From Pseudomonadota bacterium (lineage in GTDB: Bacteria > Pseudomonadota > Gammaproteobacteria > Nitrosococcales > Methylophagaceae), in the NCBI GenBank assembly GCA_030576275.1, contig JALIBN010000024.1, positions 145,590 through 192,431 of the forward strand: 46,842 nucleotides of DNA. Reading direction: 5' to 3'. The notes beneath the pieces are model-generated. The model worked only from the letters and a program-made list of their open reading frames with translations. It ran no database searches and was not told the origin of the DNA. Positions 1 through 9,245 of this stretch are shown in pieces (position 1 is the stretch's first letter; every line of letters begins with the position of its first letter). The translations under genes were made by a program, and so were the position numbers.

Positions 1-97
1 CATATAGATATTGAGCAATACTTAAGATAACTACTTTATATTGATGCTCGTTGAGAGTATCTGGCTATAAAGTAGCTAGTTTTTATCTCTACTCAAT

Positions 98-475
98 TTA
101 TATGTCTGATTCTTTAATTCGCCAAACAAAGAACAACACCATCAGGCAAAAAACAACCAACATAAGTTGTAGACCAGTGCGACCTGACAGTACAAATATT
201 GATATACCAAAGGTGGCTATAATCAGTAACATCACTTTGTACTTTATATTACGACGAATGGTTTTTGTTCGTTCCCATTGTGCGAGAGCGGGCCCGAACC
301 ATTTATTGTTTAATAGCATTCGATGAAATCGAGGTGAACTTTCGGCAAAACAGGCTAGGGCTAAAATCAGAAAGGGGGTGGTTGGCAATATTGGTAACAC
401 GGCACCAATCACCCCCAAAATAATAAACAACCAACCGAGTATGATCAGTAAGATATGTTTAATTTTAGTAGGCAT
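98..475 (-). CDS. DUF454 (YbaN-type) inner-membrane protein
   Basis: The protein has 125 residues, the usual size for the DUF454/YbaN family. It starts with a hydrophobic helix (residues about 8-27) containing the family-like pattern LGVIGAVLPILPTTPFLILA. A charged cytoplasmic stretch with RFHRMLLNNKWFGP follows, then two closely spaced C-terminal membrane helices (about 80-118). The family is conserved in proteobacteria but its biochemical role is not established. It sits 2 bp downstream of efpL on the same strand, so the two are probably co-transcribed. The family call is secure from the N-terminal motif; no function can be read from the sequence. Confidence 0.85.
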   Translation of the reverse strand: MPTKIKHILLIILGWLFIILGVIGAVLPILPTTPFLILALACFAESSPRFHRMLLNNKWFGPALAQWERTKTIRRNIKYKVMLLIIATFGISIFVLSGRTGLQLMLVVFCLMVLFFVWRIKESDI

Positions 476-477
476 AG

Positions 478-1044
478 CTATGCGCGAGACATAAACTTGC
501 CACTGTCAGTATTGATCTTAATTAATTCGCCGGGCTCAATGTATTCGGGTACTTGCACTTCTAATCCGGTCGCTAATCGAGCCGGTTTAGTACGAGCAGA
601 GGCGGAGGCGCCTTTAAGGCCTGGTGCAGTGTCAACAATAATCATTGCCACAGCTGCTGGCAACTCAATAGCTATGATCTGGCCATCTAATAAGATTGCA
701 ACAATGCCTTCCAATCCTTCCACTAGATAGTCGATTTCGTCTTCTATATCGCTAGTGTTAATGGTGAATTGTTCATAATCATCTAAATTCATAAAGGTGT
801 AGCTATCACCATCTTGATAAGAGAATTGCACAAGCTTACGTTCACAATCAACTTCTTTTAGAAAGTCATCGCCCTTTAAACTTTCATCACGTTTTTGTTT
901 GGTTTTAAGGTGGTTAAAGCGTACTTTATATAAAGTAGAAGCACCGCGAGAGGAGGGATTACGTACTTCAATTTCTTTTACTGAATACGGTTCATCGTTA
1001 ATATCGACGACCATTCCGCGTTTTAAATCACTGGCTTTTGGCAT
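478..1044 (-). CDS. efpL: Elongation factor P-like protein EfpL (YeiP)
   Basis: This 188-residue EF-P paralogue binds the ribosome between the P and E sites and relieves stalling at proline-rich and some other motifs. The three-domain EF-P layout is complete: an N-terminal KOW-like domain (about 1-65), a central OB domain and a C-terminal OB domain with GASASARTKPA and LEVQVPEYIEPGE. The loop that in EF-P carries a modified lysine reads NPSSRGAST here, with an unmodified arginine at residue 33. That marks the EfpL/YeiP branch rather than canonical EF-P, and no modification enzyme is needed for this branch. It is the first gene of a two-gene unit with the DUF454 gene. The ATG start matches the E. 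coli N-terminus in position. Confidence 0.95.
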   Translation of the reverse strand: MPKASDLKRGMVVDINDEPYSVKEIEVRNPSSRGASTLYKVRFNHLKTKQKRDESLKGDDFLKEVDCERKLVQFSYQDGDSYTFMNLDDYEQFTINTSDIEDEIDYLVEGLEGIVAILLDGQIIAIELPAAVAMIIVDTAPGLKGASASARTKPARLATGLEVQVPEYIEPGELIKINTDSGKFMSRA

Positions 1045-1079
1045 GAAAATACTCTGTTTATATAGATAGATAGCGCGGC

Positions 1080-1085
1080 ATTATA
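1080..1085 (-). promoter_or_regulatory. Candidate -10 element for efpL
   Basis: On the minus strand a perfect TATAAT lies about 35 bp upstream of the efpL start. No good -35 hexamer is present at 16-18 bp, so this is a tentative promoter based on the -10 box and its position only. Confidence 0.35.
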
Positions 1086-1269
1086 CGTGAGTATCTCCGC
1101 TAAACTATAGTCTTGTTAGTTTACAATCCTATTCAACATTGAGGTAGATCTATTTGATATTTTCTGAAAATATAGTCGATGTTGGTGACTGGCTAAAATG
1201 TAGTCTGATCTACTGTGGCTGATTGAGTTAAAATCAACACAATATTAAATATCAAAAGAGTACAGACAG

Positions 1270-2103
1270 ATGGTAGAAATTGGCAAAAGAAATACATTAC
1301 GCGTGGTGAAGTTCGTTGATTTTGGTGTGTATCTTGACGGTGAAAATTTTCGCGAAATATTGCTACCTAGTCGTTACGTCCCACAAGGCTGTGCTGTAGG
1401 GGATGAGATTGATATTTTTCTCTATCTCGATTCTGATGATTTGTTGATTGCTACTACCGAAACGCCAAAAGCGATGGTTGGTGAATGTGCTTATCTTAAG
1501 GTGGTCGCCGTCAACCAAGTTGGCGCATTTTTAGATTGGGGTTTACCAAAAGAGTTATTAGTGCCTTTTGGCGAACAACAAAAACCGCTGGAAGTTGGTA
1601 AGTCATATGTGGTGTATCTATATATTGATGATGCCTCACAACGGATTGCCGCTAGCACTCAAATTGATAAGTTTTTGCCTGATAATTCACTGTATTTCAA
1701 GGATCAACAGCAGGTCGATTTAATGATTTATGGTCGGACTGATTTAGGCTACAAGGCGATAGTGAATGGTGTGGTGACCGGACTAATCTTTAATAGCGAC
1801 GTTTATACGCCTTTGCAGAATGGGCAGGTGATTAAAGGCTTCATTAAACAAGTTCGACCTGATCAAAAATTAGATTTGTATCTACAAATTGCTAACCGTG
1901 AAGCACTTGATACCTTATCAGAACAAATTCTGGCTTTTCTTCAAAAAGAAGGCGGGCGCTCAACAATGACGGAAAAAAGTCCGCCAGAGTTAATTGCAAA
2001 ACATTTTGGCGCAAGTAAGTCGAGTTATAAAAAAGCCTTAGGCAAGTTATACAAAAAACGCCTGATCTTGATTGAAAAAACACATATTGAATTGGTGAAA
2101 TAA
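1270..2103 (+). CDS. cvfB: S1-like RNA-binding protein, CvfB/YitL family
   Basis: The protein has 277 residues. It opens with an S1-like OB fold (VVKFVDFGVYLDGENFREILLP) followed by a second S1-like repeat (LKVVAVNQVGAFLDWGLPKELLVPF, about 75-100). A third, weaker OB module lies around 150-210, and a C-terminal winged-helix segment at about 220-277 contains SPPELIAKHFGASKSSYKKA. That order is typical of the CvfB/YitL family, which binds RNA; in staphylococci it affects virulence-gene expression, but the role in gammaproteobacteria is unclear. Its stop codon is directly followed by the GTG of rbgA, so the two genes are translationally coupled, suggesting a link to ribosome or RNA metabolism. 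Confidence 0.85.
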   Translation: MVEIGKRNTLRVVKFVDFGVYLDGENFREILLPSRYVPQGCAVGDEIDIFLYLDSDDLLIATTETPKAMVGECAYLKVVAVNQVGAFLDWGLPKELLVPFGEQQKPLEVGKSYVVYLYIDDASQRIAASTQIDKFLPDNSLYFKDQQQVDLMIYGRTDLGYKAIVNGVVTGLIFNSDVYTPLQNGQVIKGFIKQVRPDQKLDLYLQIANREALDTLSEQILAFLQKEGGRSTMTEKSPPELIAKHFGASKSSYKKALGKLYKKRLILIEKTHIELVK

Positions 2104-3036
2104 GTGGCAGATATAAATTGGTACCCTGGACACATGCACAAGGCTAGTAAAGAAATGCGTCAAATCGTACCGCAAGTGGATCTTATTATCGAAGTGATCG
2201 ATGCTCGTATTCCATTTAGCAGTCAAAACCCGATGTTGGCTGAGATACGAGGCGATAAACCCTGTATTAAGGTCTTAAGTAAAAGTGATCTTGCTGATCC
2301 TATTTTAACAAAGCAGTGGCAAGATTATTTTGAGCGAGAAAATAATGTCAAAACGATTGCTTTGAGTACTCAGCAACCAGAAAAAATGCGTGACTTACTC
2401 GATTTATGTCACAAGATGGTACCTATACAAGATAGCGCCAGTGGTGCTAATAGAGTACAAGCGATGATTATGGGGATCCCCAATGTGGGTAAATCCAGCT
2501 TAATTAATATCTTAGCCGGTAAAATGATTGCCAAAACAGGCAATGAGCCAGCCGTGACAAAAATGCAACAACGGATCAAGCTGGAGCAAGGCATCGTATT
2601 ATTAGATACGCCAGGAGTCTTGTGGCCTAAGCTAGAAAATAGGCATGGCGGTTATCGTTTAGCGATTACCGGTGCAATTAAAGAAACTGCGGTCAGTAAC
2701 GATGATATTGCAATGTATGCAGTGGATTATTTCCGTGTGCATTATCCCGCATTATTAAGAGCGCGCTATCAGCTCGATCAATTACCCATTGATGAAATGT
2801 CATTATTAGGCATGATCGGTATGAAGCGTGGTTGTTTACGGGCAGGAGGTATCGTTGATTTAGAGCGTGCGGCGAAGATTTTGTTAACTGAGTTTCGCGA
2901 CGCCACCCTCGGGCTGATCAGCTTAGAAACGCCAGAAATGGTAGAAAAAGAACTGATCGAAATGCTGGCTATTCGAGAAGAAAAGGCGGCAAAAAAAGCG
3001 GCTCGTAAACAAAAAAAACATAGTTCACGTAACTAG
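2104..3036 (+). CDS. rbgA: Ribosome biogenesis GTPase RbgA/YlqF
   Basis: This is a circularly permuted GTPase of 310 residues. The G4 motif (VLSKSDLAD, near residue 60) precedes G1 (GIPNVGKSSLIN, near 125) and G3 (DTPGVLWP, near 170), which is diagnostic of the YlqF/YjeQ class. The N-terminal INWYPGHMHKA is the YlqF signature. The C-terminal helical domain carries the family's RGCLRAGGIVDLERAA segment and ends in a Lys/Arg-rich RNA-binding tail. In Bacillus the protein matures the 50S subunit. The start is GTG, placed immediately after the TAA of the upstream S1-protein gene with no gap, which points to translational coupling. Confidence 0.93.
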   Translation: MADINWYPGHMHKASKEMRQIVPQVDLIIEVIDARIPFSSQNPMLAEIRGDKPCIKVLSKSDLADPILTKQWQDYFERENNVKTIALSTQQPEKMRDLLDLCHKMVPIQDSASGANRVQAMIMGIPNVGKSSLINILAGKMIAKTGNEPAVTKMQQRIKLEQGIVLLDTPGVLWPKLENRHGGYRLAITGAIKETAVSNDDIAMYAVDYFRVHYPALLRARYQLDQLPIDEMSLLGMIGMKRGCLRAGGIVDLERAAKILLTEFRDATLGLISLETPEMVEKELIEMLAIREEKAAKKAARKQKKHSSRN

Positions 3037-3061
3037 TTATTTCTTTGGCTAGGTACATATT

Positions 3062-6000
3062 ATGATTATAAATCTTTCGCTTGAAGATTTAACGAGAATA
3101 TTTGATTTTAATTATGTCTCTCGGGGAATAGATTATGCTAAGAATAGCATGGTGTTATCTTCAGAGGTTCAAGATAAAAATCACAAAATAAATGCGACAG
3201 TACAAGGTAGTGAGCTTAATAAATATCACTGTGTCGTCACATATAAGGAGGAAGCTCGTTATATCAGTGGCACATGTAGTTGCCCTGTAACCTTCAATTG
3301 TAAACATGTTGTGGCGGTAATTATTGATCACATGAATAAGCAGCATGTAACGGCTTCGCCTAGTGAGGCTCAGCCACAACGAAATATTGCCTTAGATAAT
3401 TGGCTACGTCGCTTAAGCAAGCCTACTGCCGATACATCTCATAAAAAAGAACACAAAGATAAATTACACTTTGTTTTTGATATAACAACAGATGTACAAC
3501 ATGGCCGACATTTAAATGTGAGCGCCTTTAAAACACAGCGACTCAAAAGTGGTTTGTGGAGCAAAGGTAGCAAGCTTAGTTTAGATTCAAGCTTTCAAGC
3601 ATCGTATATCAGTCAGTCTGATATGGAATTATTAAGGTTGATTGAAGCCGTGACAGACAGCCAAAATACGGCTGATTATCGACTTTTCGGTTCATCAGCG
3701 GTGTATGTTGTGGAAAAAATTATGGCTACCGAGCGTAGTCATTGGCATGTATTGAATAACCCGCCATTACAACGTGGTGAAGCGCTAAGTGCAGAGCTTG
3801 ATTGGCTGTTACAAGATGAGCTAGTTGAAGTAAGAGCTTTGAATCATCCTGAACTGATATTGATGCCGCTTGACCCCTTGATGTATTTTGATAGTAAAAC
3901 TAATTCGATTGGAATTCTAAACACTGAATTATCGAACGACGCTTGTTATGCCTTAGCAACAGCGCCAGCTATTCCTGCAGAGCAATGTAAGCAGGTTAAA
4001 AAAGCACTCAAACAGATTTTCCCCAAGAGTAATATTGCCGTGCCTACGATTGAAATACGCAAAGTAAAGTCTAAGATAAAACCAGTACCGTGTTTGCGAG
4101 TTTATTCCGTAAAAGAAGATATTTCACTGCCTTTTATGATGTCTGCCGACTATGAAGACTATGCTGATCTCCATTTTGAGTATGATGGCATCGAAGTTTC
4201 ACCGCATGCCACGGACAAGGTGTTAAAACGCCAAGTTGATGGTCATCTAGAACAGATTACTCGTGATTTTAAATTAGAAAAAGCGTGGATTGATGCCATA
4301 TACCAAGTAGGTTTAGAGCTTGAAGATATTATTGAGCAACCTAGTGAATTTATGCGTTTGTACCATGTAGATTACGAACATGGCTGGTTAGATTTTGCCG
4401 ATAAAGATGTACCAAAGTTACGTGATGCAGGCTGGAAAGTGATTATCGATCCTTCATTCCGCTTTGATGTGGTTAATGCTGAAGATTGGTATGCTGATTT
4501 ACAAGATAGTAATGGCGGCGATTGGTTTAACCTTGAATTAGGCGTGAAAATAGAAGAGGAAATGATTAGTTTGTTGCCAGTGTTAGTTGACTTTATTCAG
4601 CAACAAACGCGCGGCAAAACATTAGAGACATTTTTAGCTAAGCCAGACAGCGAACCGTTTTTTATGACCTTAGATGACGGTCGTGTAATTCGGGTAGAAC
4701 TGGGTAAAGTCCGTCATATTATCGAAACATTGGTTGAGCTATACGATCCTAATGCCTTAGATATTGAAGGTAAGTTAAGACTATCGCGTTATCAGGCCAA
4801 TCAGCTAAATACCTTGGGCGAAAGCAATATGCAATGGGCTGGCTCAGATGCGCCACGCTTATTTGCAGAGAAGTTAGCTGGATTTAAGGAAATTAGTCAC
4901 GTCACGGTACCGGAAACGCTTAAAGCATCGTTGCGACCTTATCAACAGCAAGGCCTAGATTGGTTACAGTTCCTACGAGAATATAAATTATCAGGCATTT
5001 TGGCCGATGAAATGGGTTTAGGTAAAACTGTACAGGCGATCGCCCATATCTTAAAAGAAAAAGAAGCGGGACGAATGACCGATCCATGTTTGGTCGTCGC
5101 CACCACTTCCTTGATGGTTAACTGGGCTAATGAAGTCAAACAGTTCGGGCCATCACTTAAGGTGTTAATTCTACAGGGCGATGACCGCAAACTTTATTTT
5201 GATACATTGGCTGATTATGATGTTGTGCTGACGACCTATCCGCTATTACCGAGAGATAAAGACGTCTTATGTGCTCAACATTGGCATGTCGTGATCCTTG
5301 ATGAAGCACAACATATCAAAAATCCACGCTCAAAAGTCGCCGTTACAGCACGTGAATTGAACTCTAATCATCGCCTGTGTTTGACCGGCACACCCATGGA
5401 AAATCATCTCGGTGAACTATGGTCGCAATTTCATTTTTTAATGCCCGGATTATTGGGCGACGAAAAACAGTTTCGTAATTTATTCCGTAAACCGATTGAA
5501 TTGTTAGGTGATGATGAACGGCAACAACAGCTTAATAAACGCATTGCACCGTTTATGCTACGGCGTGAAAAATCACTGGTGGCAAAAGAATTACCAGAAA
5601 AAACAGAAATTATTAGTTCCGTTGAATTGTCAGGTCAACAACGCCAATTGTACGAAACTATCCGGGTGACGATGAATGAAAAAGTCCGTCAGGAAATAGA
5701 TAAAAAAGGCATTGCTCGTAGTCAGATCATTATTTTGGATGCCTTACTTAAATTACGCCAAGTATGTTGTGATCCTCGTTTATTAAAATTCGATGCCGCT
5801 AAAAAAGTAAAAAACTCGGCCAAACTCGAGCAATTAATGGAAATTTTACCTGAAATGATCATAGAAGGACGGCGGATTTTATTATTCTCTCAATTTACAA
5901 GCATGTTGCGGTTGATTGAAGAGGCATTAGTGGCGCGGAAAATCGACTATGTAAAACTTACCGGTCAAACCAAAGATCGGACAACACCGATCAATCGGTT

Positions 6001-6325
6001 CCAGAATCAGGAAGTGCCGCTGTTTTTAATCAGTTTGAAAGCGGGTGGAACGGGTTTAAATCTTACCGCCGCAGATACCGTTATTCATTATGATCCATGG
6101 TGGAATCCAGCGGTGGAGGCACAAGCTACTGATCGTGCACATCGAATCGGTCAGAAAAATAAGGTGTTTGTTTATAAATTGATTGTTGCTGGCACGGTAG
6201 AAGAAAAAATAAATGCACTGCAACTGAAAAAGAAGGCGCTGGCGGATGCTTTATTTGGCAGTACTAAGCAGACTGACAAACTGACCGAACAGGATATTCA
6301 AGCATTGTTTGAACCCTTGAAATAA
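3062..6325 (+). CDS. SWIM-domain SNF2/HepA-type helicase-like ATPase
   Basis: The protein has 1087 residues. Near the N-terminus is a SWIM zinc-binding motif (CSCPVTFNCKHVVAV, about 78-92), followed by a long middle region of about 500 residues. A complete SNF2 ATPase core comes next: motif I DEMGLGKT (about 650), a DEAQ box in VVILDEAQHIKN, motif III LTGTPMENHLGELWSQ, and the C-terminal helicase lobe with LISLKAGGTGLNLTAAD and the QATDRAHRIGQ arginine-finger motif. Members of this class are DNA-stimulated translocases that remodel protein-DNA complexes; they are not usually true helicases. The substrate cannot be told from the sequence. It lies 25 bp after rbgA and may be read from the same promoter. 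Confidence 0.92.
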   Translation: MIINLSLEDLTRIFDFNYVSRGIDYAKNSMVLSSEVQDKNHKINATVQGSELNKYHCVVTYKEEARYISGTCSCPVTFNCKHVVAVIIDHMNKQHVTASPSEAQPQRNIALDNWLRRLSKPTADTSHKKEHKDKLHFVFDITTDVQHGRHLNVSAFKTQRLKSGLWSKGSKLSLDSSFQASYISQSDMELLRLIEAVTDSQNTADYRLFGSSAVYVVEKIMATERSHWHVLNNPPLQRGEALSAELDWLLQDELVEVRALNHPELILMPLDPLMYFDSKTNSIGILNTELSNDACYALATAPAIPAEQCKQVKKALKQIFPKSNIAVPTIEIRKVKSKIKPVPCLRVYSVKEDISLPFMMSADYEDYADLHFEYDGIEVSPHATDKVLKRQVDGHLEQITRDFKLEKAWIDAIYQVGLELEDIIEQPSEFMRLYHVDYEHGWLDFADKDVPKLRDAGWKVIIDPSFRFDVVNAEDWYADLQDSNGGDWFNLELGVKIEEEMISLLPVLVDFIQQQTRGKTLETFLAKPDSEPFFMTLDDGRVIRVELGKVRHIIETLVELYDPNALDIEGKLRLSRYQANQLNTLGESNMQWAGSDAPRLFAEKLAGFKEISHVTVPETLKASLRPYQQQGLDWLQFLREYKLSGILADEMGLGKTVQAIAHILKEKEAGRMTDPCLVVATTSLMVNWANEVKQFGPSLKVLILQGDDRKLYFDTLADYDVVLTTYPLLPRDKDVLCAQHWHVVILDEAQHIKNPRSKVAVTARELNSNHRLCLTGTPMENHLGELWSQFHFLMPGLLGDEKQFRNLFRKPIELLGDDERQQQLNKRIAPFMLRREKSLVAKELPEKTEIISSVELSGQQRQLYETIRVTMNEKVRQEIDKKGIARSQIIILDALLKLRQVCCDPRLLKFDAAKKVKNSAKLEQLMEILPEMIIEGRRILLFSQFTSMLRLIEEALVARKIDYVKLTGQTKDRTTPINRFQNQEVPLFLISLKAGGTGLNLTAADTVIHYDPWWNPAVEAQATDRAHRIGQKNKVFVYKLIVAGTVEEKINALQLKKKALADALFGSTKQTDKLTEQDIQALFEPLK

Positions 6326-6552
6326 TCTGGCGTAATTTATCAATAGTTAGTGTTGTAGCCAAAGCTATCGTTACCGAAGCTTTTCTCATAAGAGTACGTA
6401 ATATAGGTCCTACAACTACGGCGAATGCATCAAGGTGATCGATATTCTTAGCCATTAATTCGAGAGCTTTAAACAATTCTGTGTCAGGTCTTATTGCATT
6501 ATTAAATCAGGTGATTATACAGTAGCAATTATTTTGACCGACAATCTAATTA

Positions 6553-6589
6553 AGAATGATTTGCATTTAGATTTAATTCTAAGTATAAT
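6553..6589 (+). promoter_or_regulatory. Promoter with Fur-box-like palindrome ahead of the porin operon
   Basis: TTGCAT (6561-6566) and TATAAT (6584-6589) are separated by exactly 17 bp, a near-consensus sigma-70 promoter ending 35 bp before the porin ATG. The -35 sits in AATGATTTGCATT (6555-6567), which matches 10 of 13 positions of the core of the Fur consensus (AATGATAATCATT) with the half-site arms intact. The promoter is well supported. Fur control is an inference from this partial match and from the gene content downstream. The rest of the 299-bp gap upstream (6326-6552) shows nothing recognisable. Confidence 0.6.
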
Positions 6590-6624
6590 TTGCCAACTTC
6601 AATAATTTACTGGCAATAATATTC

Positions 6625-7890
6625 ATGACACCATTAACCTTCAGAAAAACAAGCTTAGCTTTGAGTTTGTTGGTTGTGGCCTCCGCGAGCCACGCAGCAG
6701 CAACACCAACTAATGATGAAATCTGGGCACTATTGCAACAGGTTCAACAACAATTAAGCGAAGTAAAGCAACAAAATCAGCAGTTGAAAGTAGAAAATGA
6801 GACTTTAAAGGTTAAGGTTGATCAAACGGAACAAACAGCTAACTCTGCTCATGAAGCAGTTGAGGCGGTTGCCGAAGCAACTGAGTCAGCAGTCAAGTCT
6901 GTGAGTGCGAGTAAAACAACTATCGGTGGTTATGGTGAGTTGCATTACAATAATCTAGAAGATCAAAATGGCTCTGCAGATAAAGATGAGATAGATTTTC
7001 ATCGCTTTGTATTGTTCTTTGGCCATGAGTTCAATGACCGCTTACGTTTATTCTCTGAGTTGGAGCTAGAGCATAGCATTGCTGGTGAAGGTCAGAAAGG
7101 TGAGATTGAGCTTGAACAAGCTTATATTCAATACGATTTGAATGATCAACACCGTGTTTCAGCAGGTGTATTTTTAACGCCTGTAGGTATTATCAACGAA
7201 ACCCATGAACCCAATACTTTTTATGGTGTAGAGCGAAATAATGTTGAGAAAAACATTATTCCGACGACATGGTGGGAAGGTGGTGTGATGGCGAGTGGTG
7301 AATTGCCACAAGGTTTTTCTTATGATGTTGCTATGACCTCGGGATTGGAAACAAGTAGTGCAAATCAATATGCGGTACGAAATGGTCGTCAAAAAGTAGC
7401 ACAAGCTAATGCTGAAGACTTTGCTTACACGGGACGTTTAAAGTGGACAGCTATTCCAGGTGTTGAGTTAGCAACATCATTGAATTATCAAGAAGATATT
7501 ACTCAAGGTATAGATCCAGCAGCGGGTAGTGCCACGATGTGGGAAACACATGCGGTTATTAATAAAGGTCCATTTGGCTTACGAGCTTTATATGCAACAT
7601 GGGATTTGGATGGTACTGGACCAGCATCTTTGGGTGCTGATGAACAAACAGGCTGGTATATCGAGCCTTCATACCAAGTTAATGACAAAGTTGGGGTCTT
7701 TAGTCGTTATAGCTCATGGGATAACCAAGCAGGTAGCATAAGTGACACCGAATACACACAATGGGACATTGGTATGAACTGGTGGTTAGACCCTCAAGTA
7801 GTCGTCAAAGTTGATTATCAAGATCAATCAACTCCTGCTAATGAGATTGAATTAGATGGCTTTAATATTGGTGTTGGTTACCAATTTTAA
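6625..7890 (+). CDS. Outer-membrane porin with N-terminal coiled coil (OprP/LbtU-like)
   Basis: The protein has 421 residues. A signal peptide (cleavage expected near ASHAAA, residue 25) is followed by a heptad-rich coiled coil (about 30-90, QQVQQQLSEVKQQNQQLKVE) and then a beta-barrel region starting IGGYGELHYNN. The barrel shows alternating hydrophobic strands such as RFVLFFGHEFNDRLRLFSEL and ends in an aromatic residue (GVGYQF), the usual signal for BAM-dependent insertion. Similar proteins are annotated as phosphate-selective or siderophore porins; the substrate is not determined by anything visible here. The next two genes encode a covalent-FMN protein and a PepSY membrane protein, which hints at metal or redox-linked uptake. 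Confidence 0.8.
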   Translation: MTPLTFRKTSLALSLLVVASASHAAATPTNDEIWALLQQVQQQLSEVKQQNQQLKVENETLKVKVDQTEQTANSAHEAVEAVAEATESAVKSVSASKTTIGGYGELHYNNLEDQNGSADKDEIDFHRFVLFFGHEFNDRLRLFSELELEHSIAGEGQKGEIELEQAYIQYDLNDQHRVSAGVFLTPVGIINETHEPNTFYGVERNNVEKNIIPTTWWEGGVMASGELPQGFSYDVAMTSGLETSSANQYAVRNGRQKVAQANAEDFAYTGRLKWTAIPGVELATSLNYQEDITQGIDPAAGSATMWETHAVINKGPFGLRALYATWDLDGTGPASLGADEQTGWYIEPSYQVNDKVGVFSRYSSWDNQAGSISDTEYTQWDIGMNWWLDPQVVVKVDYQDQSTPANEIELDGFNIGVGYQF

Positions 7891-7919
7891 AACTAGCTCA
7901 ATATCAAAGGAACCGCGAA

Positions 7920-8456
7920 TTGAATATAACAAATAATGTCTTTTGGCAGATGATGCTCATAGGCTTATTGCTATGTTCATTCGCTGTTTCCGTCTTTGCA
8001 CGAGGCATCAATCAGACGAATGAGGACTTTATAGCTGAAACGTTTGCCGACAACATACCTAAAAGCGAAGTAGTATGGATTAAAAGTGATTTACGACCAG
8101 CCATTGCTGATATTTTAGGGCATGAGTACGCTGGTTTAAGAATTCGTTATTGGCAACAAGCAGAGCGAACTGCTTGGATATTAGATGAAATTGGTAAAGA
8201 ATCACCGATTACTTTTGGGATTGTTATTTCAAAGGACAGAGTTGAACAGGTCAAGGTCTTAGCCTACCGTGAAAGTCGCGGAGGCGAAATCCAACAACGC
8301 GCATTTACTCGACAATTCACTGATGCCAAGCTTAGTGAACAAAAGCTAGATCGCCATATCGATGGGATTTCAGGGGCGACATTATCAGTATGGGCTATGA
8401 CATCAGTGGTAACACTGGCATTATATTTAAACGAATTTACAAACCAAACAGAGTGA
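7920..8456 (+). CDS. Periplasmic FMN-binding domain protein
   Basis: This protein of 178 residues has an N-terminal signal or anchor helix (about 9-27, LIGLLLCSFAVSVFA). The C-terminal FMN-binding domain contains DGISGATLS near residue 145. The SGAT element is the acceptor site where ApbE-type flavin transferases attach FMN to threonine, so a covalently bound flavin outside the cytoplasm is expected. The start appears to be TTG at 7920, with AAGGA about 8 bp upstream. The gene follows the porin by 29 bp and precedes the PepSY gene by 4 bp, so an operon is likely. A role in periplasmic electron transfer, possibly ferric reduction, is inference. Confidence 0.85.
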   Translation: MNITNNVFWQMMLIGLLLCSFAVSVFARGINQTNEDFIAETFADNIPKSEVVWIKSDLRPAIADILGHEYAGLRIRYWQQAERTAWILDEIGKESPITFGIVISKDRVEQVKVLAYRESRGGEIQQRAFTRQFTDAKLSEQKLDRHIDGISGATLSVWAMTSVVTLALYLNEFTNQTE

Positions 8457-8460
8457 TGAT

Positions 8461-9180
8461 ATGAACCGCCGCATGCGAAGACTACACCGTACCGTTGGTG
8501 CTGCCATTGCTCTATTTGTGCTGTTATTATCGATAACAGGTATATTGCTTAACCATTCCAGCGACTTAAAATTAGATAAGTACTATCTAACGTGGCCTTG
8601 GCTGTTGAGTCATTATGGTGTGGGTAATGTGCAAGCCGATGCCGTCTACTTGTTAGAGCAATCTGTGATCTCACAAATTGGTAGCGAAATATTTGTCGAT
8701 GCTAAACCCATAACACATATTCAAAGGCCATTATTGGGAGGAGTAGCATTAGATGAAGTGATGGTTTTAGCAACAGATGATGCCCTTATTTTACTTAATT
8801 CTGATGGTGAATTTATTGAACGTATGGGCGCCGCTGCTGGCGTACCTCCGATGATTCAAAATATAGGATTATTTCACGGCGCTCCTGTTATTCAAACTCG
8901 TGAAGGCATGTGGCGTAGTGATTTTATGCTTGAAAAATGGGAACTGATTTCATTACAAGGTATTAGCTGGAGTTTACCTAGTCCGATGCCTAAATCAACA
9001 CAAAGTGACTTAACTAAATATTTTCATGGCGAAGGTGTGACCGCCGAAAATTTTTTATTAGATGTGCATAATGGACGTATTTTAGGCTCTATCGGTGTCT
9101 GGCTACTGGATATCTTGGGTATATTATTAACTTTCTTATCATTAACCGGTATTTGGATGTGGCTTAGACGAGCCCGATAA
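8461..9180 (+). CDS. PepSY-associated transmembrane protein
   Basis: The protein has 239 residues. It begins with a basic stretch and a membrane helix (RLHRTVGAAIALFVLLLSITGILLNHS with His and Asn near its outer end), then a periplasmic domain of about 160 residues, then a C-terminal helix (about 212-235, ending WLRRAR). This is the usual build of PepSY-TM proteins, several of which are haem-containing or flavin-linked transmembrane reductases in iron uptake loci. Conserved histidines near the helix borders (LHRTVG; FHGAPV; YFHGEGV) could bind haem. It is the last gene of the porin/FMN operon, and a ferric-reductase-like function is plausible but unproven. Confidence 0.78.
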   Translation: MNRRMRRLHRTVGAAIALFVLLLSITGILLNHSSDLKLDKYYLTWPWLLSHYGVGNVQADAVYLLEQSVISQIGSEIFVDAKPITHIQRPLLGGVALDEVMVLATDDALILLNSDGEFIERMGAAAGVPPMIQNIGLFHGAPVIQTREGMWRSDFMLEKWELISLQGISWSLPSPMPKSTQSDLTKYFHGEGVTAENFLLDVHNGRILGSIGVWLLDILGILLTFLSLTGIWMWLRRAR

Positions 9181-9245
9181 CATGTCACTATTCCATCGTT
9201 CAATAAAGCATAACTGAAACGAATTAAGAGTAGAATAATTGTTAT

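Noticed and set aside
478-1044. Canonical elongation factor P
   Set aside because: The loop tip has arginine 33 rather than the modifiable lysine, and the C-terminal half follows YeiP/EfpL.
6264-6476. 70-codon minus-strand frame overlapping the end of the SNF2-type gene
   Set aside because: It starts at a TTG without a ribosome binding site, matches no family I know, and overlaps the 3' end of a secure gene.
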